DNA of 64,000 bases from Micromussa lordhowensis (Eukaryota; Cnidaria; Anthozoa; Scleractinia; Lobophylliidae), in the NCBI GenBank assembly GCA_964020085.1, contig OZ026603.1:33617506-33681505 (forward strand), written 5' to 3'. The notes under the pieces are model-generated. The model ran no database searches. It was not told the DNA's origin and saw nothing but the letters and a program-made list of their open reading frames with translations. Numbering within the stretch: position 1 is the first letter of the stretch; each line of letters opens with the position of its first letter. Below, one piece after another: positions 39,601-47,100 of the stretch. The position numbers and the translations under genes were made by a program.

Positions 39601-42600
39601 AATATAGCGAGTTTTTATTGTTGTTAACCCAGGCAAGTTTCATGTCGAGTAGAATTAATGCAGTCTGTGGAAATGAAAATCAAACATATTCAAGTGATAC
39701 TTTTAGCGATTAAAACTTTTATCCTCTTTAACACATTTTTGTGCATATGAGGCAATATTTTTGGTGTAATAGGGAAATTCTTCAAAATAAGCATTTTCAA
39801 TATAATTGTGACCGGTCAAAAACGAGACATGACCGAGCTAAAATTGGTTTGGCCAGTCAACATGACCGGCCACCGTTCAAAAATTATTTTGAGCCCTGTA
39901 TATGAACTCAACACATACAAATTTTTCCACTGCCGAGCGAAACGAGCCGGCTCGTTTGGTGAATGTTTAAAAGTGGCCCTGCATTCTGTAGTTGTTTAAA
40001 ATAAGTTGTCACAATTAATCGTCCAAATTAACCCGGCGGCGTCCAGATTTGTACAAACTTTCTCGTACTGCATTAAAAACAAAAGCAAGATTTGTGAAAG
40101 TCAATCATGATCTCCTGCAAATCGTTTTACAGGTAAATCAAAACAAAATTTCATTGGAATCCACGCAAAAAAAACTGTAATGACATCCTTGTGTTGTTCG
40201 TGGCACAGATTTCCAAATTGTTTGCAAGAAACAACAAGGGCACATTATTACATATGACACATAGCTGGTGATCGTGACGGGATCGTGACAAAAGCACATG
40301 GTGATCTTAACTGTCTGGACATAAATTGATACACATGTGGAAATTGTAAGAGTAGAAAGCCGACTTATAAATTCTGAACTGGTACTCACATGTCTCTAGA
40401 ATGGAGGATGGGGACGCGTCCGTTGCGATGTGTGAAAAAGCTGAAGTTTTAGATTAAATTCATGTTTGGATAGAAACAAATCGATCGCAGCAGATATAAA
40501 TTAGCGCGTTCTACGGTTCTCGTTTGTTTTAATTATTCTACAAGCCTAAGTATCGGCGCTTTCTCTTCATTAAGAATTTGACGAAGGGGCGGAGACCGCT
40601 ACGAAATTGACCCACTAGGTTTTAAATTAAGAAGCGACAATTAATCGTCCAGATAATTCTGCATTAACGACAACAGTAAGGGTTGTGAAAGCCAAGCACG
40701 ATCTCGCTCACATCGCTTTACAGCAGGTAAATCAAAGCAAACCATAACGAACCTTAATCAACAGCAATCCACGCGAAAAAGGACGACAGCACAACGGTGT
40801 CACAAACCTCGCGTGTTGTTCGTGGCGCAATACATTCTGGTAGAAGGCGCAATGCATTCTGGTAAAAAAGGCGCAATGCATTCTGGTAAAAAGTGATGAA
40901 TTCGAGAATCGTACTCCCTTTTATATATTCTTCTTAAATCCTGTTTATGTTGCTGCTCGCTCGCTCCGCAGCAATTACTGATACAAACCTTTGATTAATA
41001 ATCTTGAGTAGTCCAACTTTAAGTTCCAGTTCATCTGCGCGTTTTTTGACGATTCTGTCCAGAAAAAATTGCGTTGTTACATGTTAAGACTGACAATTAA
41101 AGAAAAAAAACCGTCAGTTTCAGTCGACTTCCTTTTGCTCTTTTCGCGTACGTTTTAATGCTTCTGTGCCATGCATTTTAATAAATTCGTAGCCATTTCA
41201 AGCATAATTATGATATTATTTTACGCACCTGTTTAATTCAATGCTCTAACACATACATTGCTTTAAGAGCCATTAAAATTAACTGAACATCAGTGCTTTC
41301 ATTTTACTAACTTTCTTCCATTTTAATAGAACATTATTTTTTCATATCCTATCACCTGATTGTTTCAGGTTCCAAGACCGCTGCTGCTATTTTTCCTGAC
41401 AGATACACTGCTTCTCTCTGACCTCTCTCCATTGCCTCAATGCAATCTTCATATTCTACCTAAAAGTTAATTGTCTTAGAATGCTACAGTAATGTAGAGA
41501 ACAATCTGCATCACAATTCATGGAAAGTAACATCTTCCTTCTACCACTTCAATACTGGATAACACAATGATAGTTACAGCTTTTACCAGCTCACTTACAA
41601 ATGCTAAAAAATAATTTTATTTATTTAAAAAAATCCACTTCTGAAACCATGTTTAGCACTCACAAATGTCAGTCATAATAGTCCAAAATCACAAGGACCT
41701 GGACAGCTGCCCATAACCCAAGGTAACTTGTTACATTATTACAATAAGCCATACCATTTTAGACTAGTAGGACCAAAAATAAATTTACTGTAAATGCAAT
41801 GTATTTTATCAATGTATCTTTTCAGCTTCATCTGCATACCTTTATTCTGGAAAGCAGGTCTCTGTATGTTGAATGCTCGTCTATCAGTCTTTCAAAGCAT
41901 ACTTTGTGCACACAGTAACGGTCCTAGAATCCAAAAAAATATATACAAAACGTTTCCTTTCCATTTTTCCAGGCGAAGAGATTGCTTTTTCCCCACCCCA
42001 TTTCTCTGCTTCTTATTTTTTGTACTAGATCACAATTTTTAAATTTGTTCCCTTCGCGTTCTTGGAACTAAACACCTGCTACACAGCCTACATAAAACTC
42101 TGAATACCATTTTCTACAACCTCTTAAGTTGCTGATTTATTTAATTATTTTGATTTCTACTCATGAAACTGCAGCTTGTAACAAAATTCTGAAAATTTAC
42201 TAACAAATAATCTAAATTCTTCAAACAATTTATAACAGTCAGTCATCTCTGCGTTTAAATGAAAGATTCTATCCAGCCATCTCCCTCTTTGGGCTCGTCA
42301 CATTCGTGGGGGAGGAAGATTAAGTGACAAACCCAAAGAGAGTGTGCACAGGAGGCTACCATCTCAGATCTTGAACAGTCATGAAACTTAATAATTAAAT
42401 ATGATTCATGAATCCCCAACAAATCAATAATGTAAGTTAAAGTATGTCACTGTGACTGATCTAAGCAGTCATTCCTCTAGAAGAAGTATCTTGCCCACCC
42501 CACCCCTCCTATTTTGAGAAGACAAGGAATGGTTCTCATCCCTGCCTCCTTCACCAGCCCTTAGCCCTCCTATTTTCAAACGACAGGGCTTGGGTCCCAG

Positions 42601-44160
42601 TTCTACACCATCTTCCAGCCAATCCTATTTCCATGAGGCAGGGAATGGGCCTTGTTCCTAGACACTCTTATTTATGCTAACAGTGCAGGCATGGCAATTT
42701 AATGATTTGTTATTGTGTTTTATAAAATCATTGGAAATTTACTTTCTAGGGGAGTGCTAATCTTTCCTGGATGATGCAAAAGTCTCACCTATTAACTGCA
42801 CCTTAACATCCACACAGTAAATTATGCCATAAAAATAAACGCCATCCTCCAGAAAATACTTGCCAGTGCAGTAGCAAGGGGAGGGGCCAGGGGCCATTTT
42901 TTACCCCAAAAGTAAAAACAGACATGAATAGAATGTAGAAAATGATCTCATCTCCCAGTTTTGTTACACAACTTTCCGCTGAATAACCTCTACAATTCAT
43001 ATTTGAATGTCTTTTATTTTTTACCGTCATAAGGTGATGCATCCTCGGAGACCCAGGGGCAGTTAATGGGGGCGCGAGGAAAATAAATCGACGCGACGAA
43101 AGGTTTCACGAAAGTTTACAAGGAGGTGTGAAAGAGCCCCTGGGAACCGACTCTCACCAGACCATTTCCAAACGGCTTGGCGAATGCTGGCTCCTGATTG
43201 GGCAGAAAATTCCTTTGTATTATTCTGCCCAATCGGCGAACGGCAGCTTCTGAGGTACTTTGGTGTGTTCTTACACGGCCATCGTTGCATGATACTTTTC
43301 TCGATCGTACTTGCGAGGAAAACTTTCAATTTAATTTACTTCAGTGAGCCATAGAAATTCGGGAAATCATTTTGGTTGTTAGCAAGAAAGATACTCCACG
43401 ATTCAGCGGGAAAATTTTCGTTTCGACCGATCAAAGGTATCGTAAAATAGTGTCTTGTTTATTGGCGAGTCGATTTTACCTTTCTTTCATTTCTTAAGCT
43501 TCGGTTAATTGTAGATACGTTCCCAGTTCTGTCCTCGTGTACCGGTACACAAGAACCGATACAAAAGACCCAACAATATGCAACAGCTCAACAAAGGGTC
43601 GTAAACAAAGGAGTACAATAGTTATTCCCTCTGTGTATCGGTACACCAGGACACAACCACTCACTTCGTCCATTTATTTTGATACGTCCATTTATTTTGA
43701 TACACAGGTGTTACGTGACTGTCTGATTTTAGTATTATTATAAATTGCTGATGTTTTGGCTTACTCTGCTCAAAAATTTCAATTCTTATTTTGCTCAATA
43801 TTCTGAGCATAGAATTTATCCAAGACAAATGAGCTTTAATATTAAATACGGTATTACAGTCAGAAGCCTTCTGCAAACTTTATCGTCAAATCACACGCAG
43901 AAATGAAAACAAAATCCATTATCATTCGATGCATGTTTTCCTTCCTTTTCATTGGCCGAGAGCCCACCACGTGACCTGCAAATAACTGCCTACAAATAAT
44001 GGTCTGCTCATGCGTAGTACCGTCTATATGTGTTTTGCTACAAATAATATTCTGCTCATGCGTAATTGAAACCACGCTCTTGTGTGAAAAATGGTAGACC
44101 GGTTCGATGAGCTGTGAGAGAGCGATTTAAATATGAAAACAAAACTGGTAATCGAATGAT

Positions 44161-44191
<31 letters not shown>

Positions 44192-47100
44192 ATATCGTGA
44201 TTTGTCAGTGTCTCGCAGATCAATTATTTGCCTCAGCCTTCGGCTTCGGCAAATAATCAATCTTCTCGCCACTGTCAAATCACGATATTTTGCTCAACCT
44301 CGTCCAATAATTGTTAATTACCTGCTGATAGCTTTAGATGCTATACCGAGTAATTGCATTGTGACTAAACTTGATAGACAACAAATGCAAGGAAACGAGG
44401 TTATGAGATTGTTATATTTCGATATAAATCTATATCATCTTCGTGATAACACAAACATAATAGACCGCGATGATAATTGGAATCTATTACTATATAAAGA
44501 AGCTTATCATATCAAGCGTTCAACACCATTTCTGAACAATGGCTTAAAAGCCAGTAGGGAACTCCGCCTATTCTCTTGACAGTTTCGTTTCTTTGTTTTT
44601 CATTTTCACGTGGTAATGCTGTTGTACAATCTTGCAGTATTTAAATCTCTGCTACCTGTATCCCGCCTAGTCCGAAGATGATATAGATTTATATCGAAAT
44701 ATAACAATCTCATAACATCGTTTCCTTGCATTTGTTGTCTATCAAGTTTAGTCACAATGCAATTACTCGGTATAGCATTCATTCTAAATGAAAACAACTT
44801 AGAGTCAAAACTGAACTGATATTTTAAATGTTTAGTCAGGACTGATGCCAGCAACTTTCAGAACTTCAATGCAATCTTTAACAGTGTTTCCTTATAATAA
44901 CCTTATAATGCCCTTCTCAAAGTAAACAAGAAAAATAGAAAAATTACATGCACCATTACCTACAGTGTAGCTGGCTTGATTGTCACTGTTGTAGTTAATT
45001 GCAATAAATATCATTTATACATGTAGGCCTTTGTGTGGTTTTTGATTGCATTCTTGTAATGGGTTGCAACTGCCTGACCCCTGGTCTTCTGGCTGGGAAA
45101 GATGAGTTGGGAAGACATTGAAAGGTTGTTAAGGTGTCTCCATAGGGTTTTAAGAGCGCGCGCACCGATGATGCGAGCTTTAGTAATGTGAGCGCGCTAG
45201 CTGACGCAAGCTCATGCAAAGCAGCGAACAAGTCAACAATATAGCTCAAATTACAGCCCAGAAGAAGAAACAGAGAAACCATTTAGAAGAAAACGTAAAG
45301 GAGACGATTTGGACGGAAAGGTCTTGTGTGTATTTTGATGACACCGCCATTGTCAAGTCGCTCATCGAAAAAACCGTGTGGTTCGAAAACTCGCGCATGC
45401 TCACATAGCGATCTTGGCGAGTTCCTATTCTGATGACGTAATCCCCATTGAGGTGAAAAAAATAGAAAAATCCTTATCAGATTTCTCGAATATCCTTCGG
45501 TGAAATTCCTTAAGATTTGACAGAGAAGTTATTCCTTATTAGCTTTCGTTGCTTTCAATTTATCAGAAAAATTTGTAAGACAAGGTTTTCGCTTAGCCAA
45601 AAAAACTCAAAAATGCTAAAAACGAAAAAACTACCTTGACAACCCCTACTTTTAGCGATTTTAAAAGTTTCTTCTTGCCAGACTCTACCCGGTTTGAGCA
45701 TATCAGAAAATTTTACCGAAGGAAATTGAAGAAAATTGAAATCAAAGCCAAACAAACGTCAAAAAATGGCGATGTTTGAGTAGTTTTAATTTGAGACTAA
45801 AAGCTGATATCAGACTGGTGACTGTTGAACAGCAAATTTTGGCCCTTGTTTGTTATGTTTCAGTAGCTTTGATTAGGAAAATAGCAAAAAGAACGAGAAT
45901 ATCAACTTTCGATTGAGGTCACTGGCGCGCGCTTCGTGATCTTGCATAACCCTATTGAGCCACCTTAAGCTGTTGGAATTTTGTGATGAGCACCTCTAAA
46001 TTGACCAGCTAGTACATTTTCCTACTAAAGGTGTAGTTTGTCATCATTGGCTATGCCCACTGTACCTGTCATCCCCAGGTGCCTGCAGTCAAACCTCTCC
46101 TAATGGGCAATTCACTTGGACTTGGTCATGGGAAACCCTAACTCAAACAATCTCCACCTCTATAATGCAGGCACTTTTCATAATACAGAAAGTCAGCCCT
46201 ATCACTTTGGTGTCTGTATTTAAGAGCTGTTTTTAATTTGGATGTCCTGCAATGTCCACAATATCATTTTATTGGTGATTACTGCTGTTGCCTTTTTCAT
46301 GGCGGGGAGATTTTTGAAATCTTGCTGGAACGAAGTCCCCCCTGAGAGTACAGAACAGAAATTATTCTGCCAGCAACTGAAAATAATGCTTTCCCTTTAT
46401 TTGTTGTTGCAGATGAATGCTAACAAACTGCCTCATTATTGGCTGCCCTGAAGAGGCCATAGTCTGTTTCATGTCAGTGATAAGCATTTGTTAAACACAA
46501 ACACATTTCCCTGTCAATAAAGAAAACGATAATTTTTCTTGTTTGTGATTCCATGGTGGTAGCATTTGGAGAGGAATGTAGAGGAAGACAGACAGACAGA
46601 CAGAACTTTATTTTACGTGGCACTCCACTTATAGATAAAAGCTACTTTACATGAAGCCCACAAATAAACAGATAAATTACAAAACAAAGGAAAGTTAAAA
46701 TGTACGATGGGGCGATGCGTGACACTTATATTCAAAAGAAAATAAAAAATTACTGATGGCATAGAAATATGCAAAAGCGTCAAATTGTGAAACATAGCAT
46801 AGCCCTTCTTCAGTGGATTTCCAGTGGAGTTGGGCGCATTTGGAGAGGTAATGTCAATATGTAATCAGATCGATAAATCCTGGCCTCGTAGCCTACAATC
46901 GATTGAAAACTTCAACTGCATAATACGGTGCAATTTTCTGTCGACTCCTTGGTAAGATTTGGTGCTCGTATACCAAAATAAATGGACGTAGTGCGGGAAA
47001 GTATCTACAATTAACCGAAGCTTAAGAAATGAAAGAAAGGTAAAATCGACTCGCCAATAAACAAGACACTATTTTACGATACCTTTGATCGGTCGAAACG

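Noticed and set aside
44835..44890. Minus-strand segment reading NTVKDCIEVLKVAGISPD as the missing CLHC1 exon
   Set aside because: The phase and position would fit between 47664 and 41923, but the acceptor is weak and no GT or GC donor follows the GAC codon; a TAA comes next.
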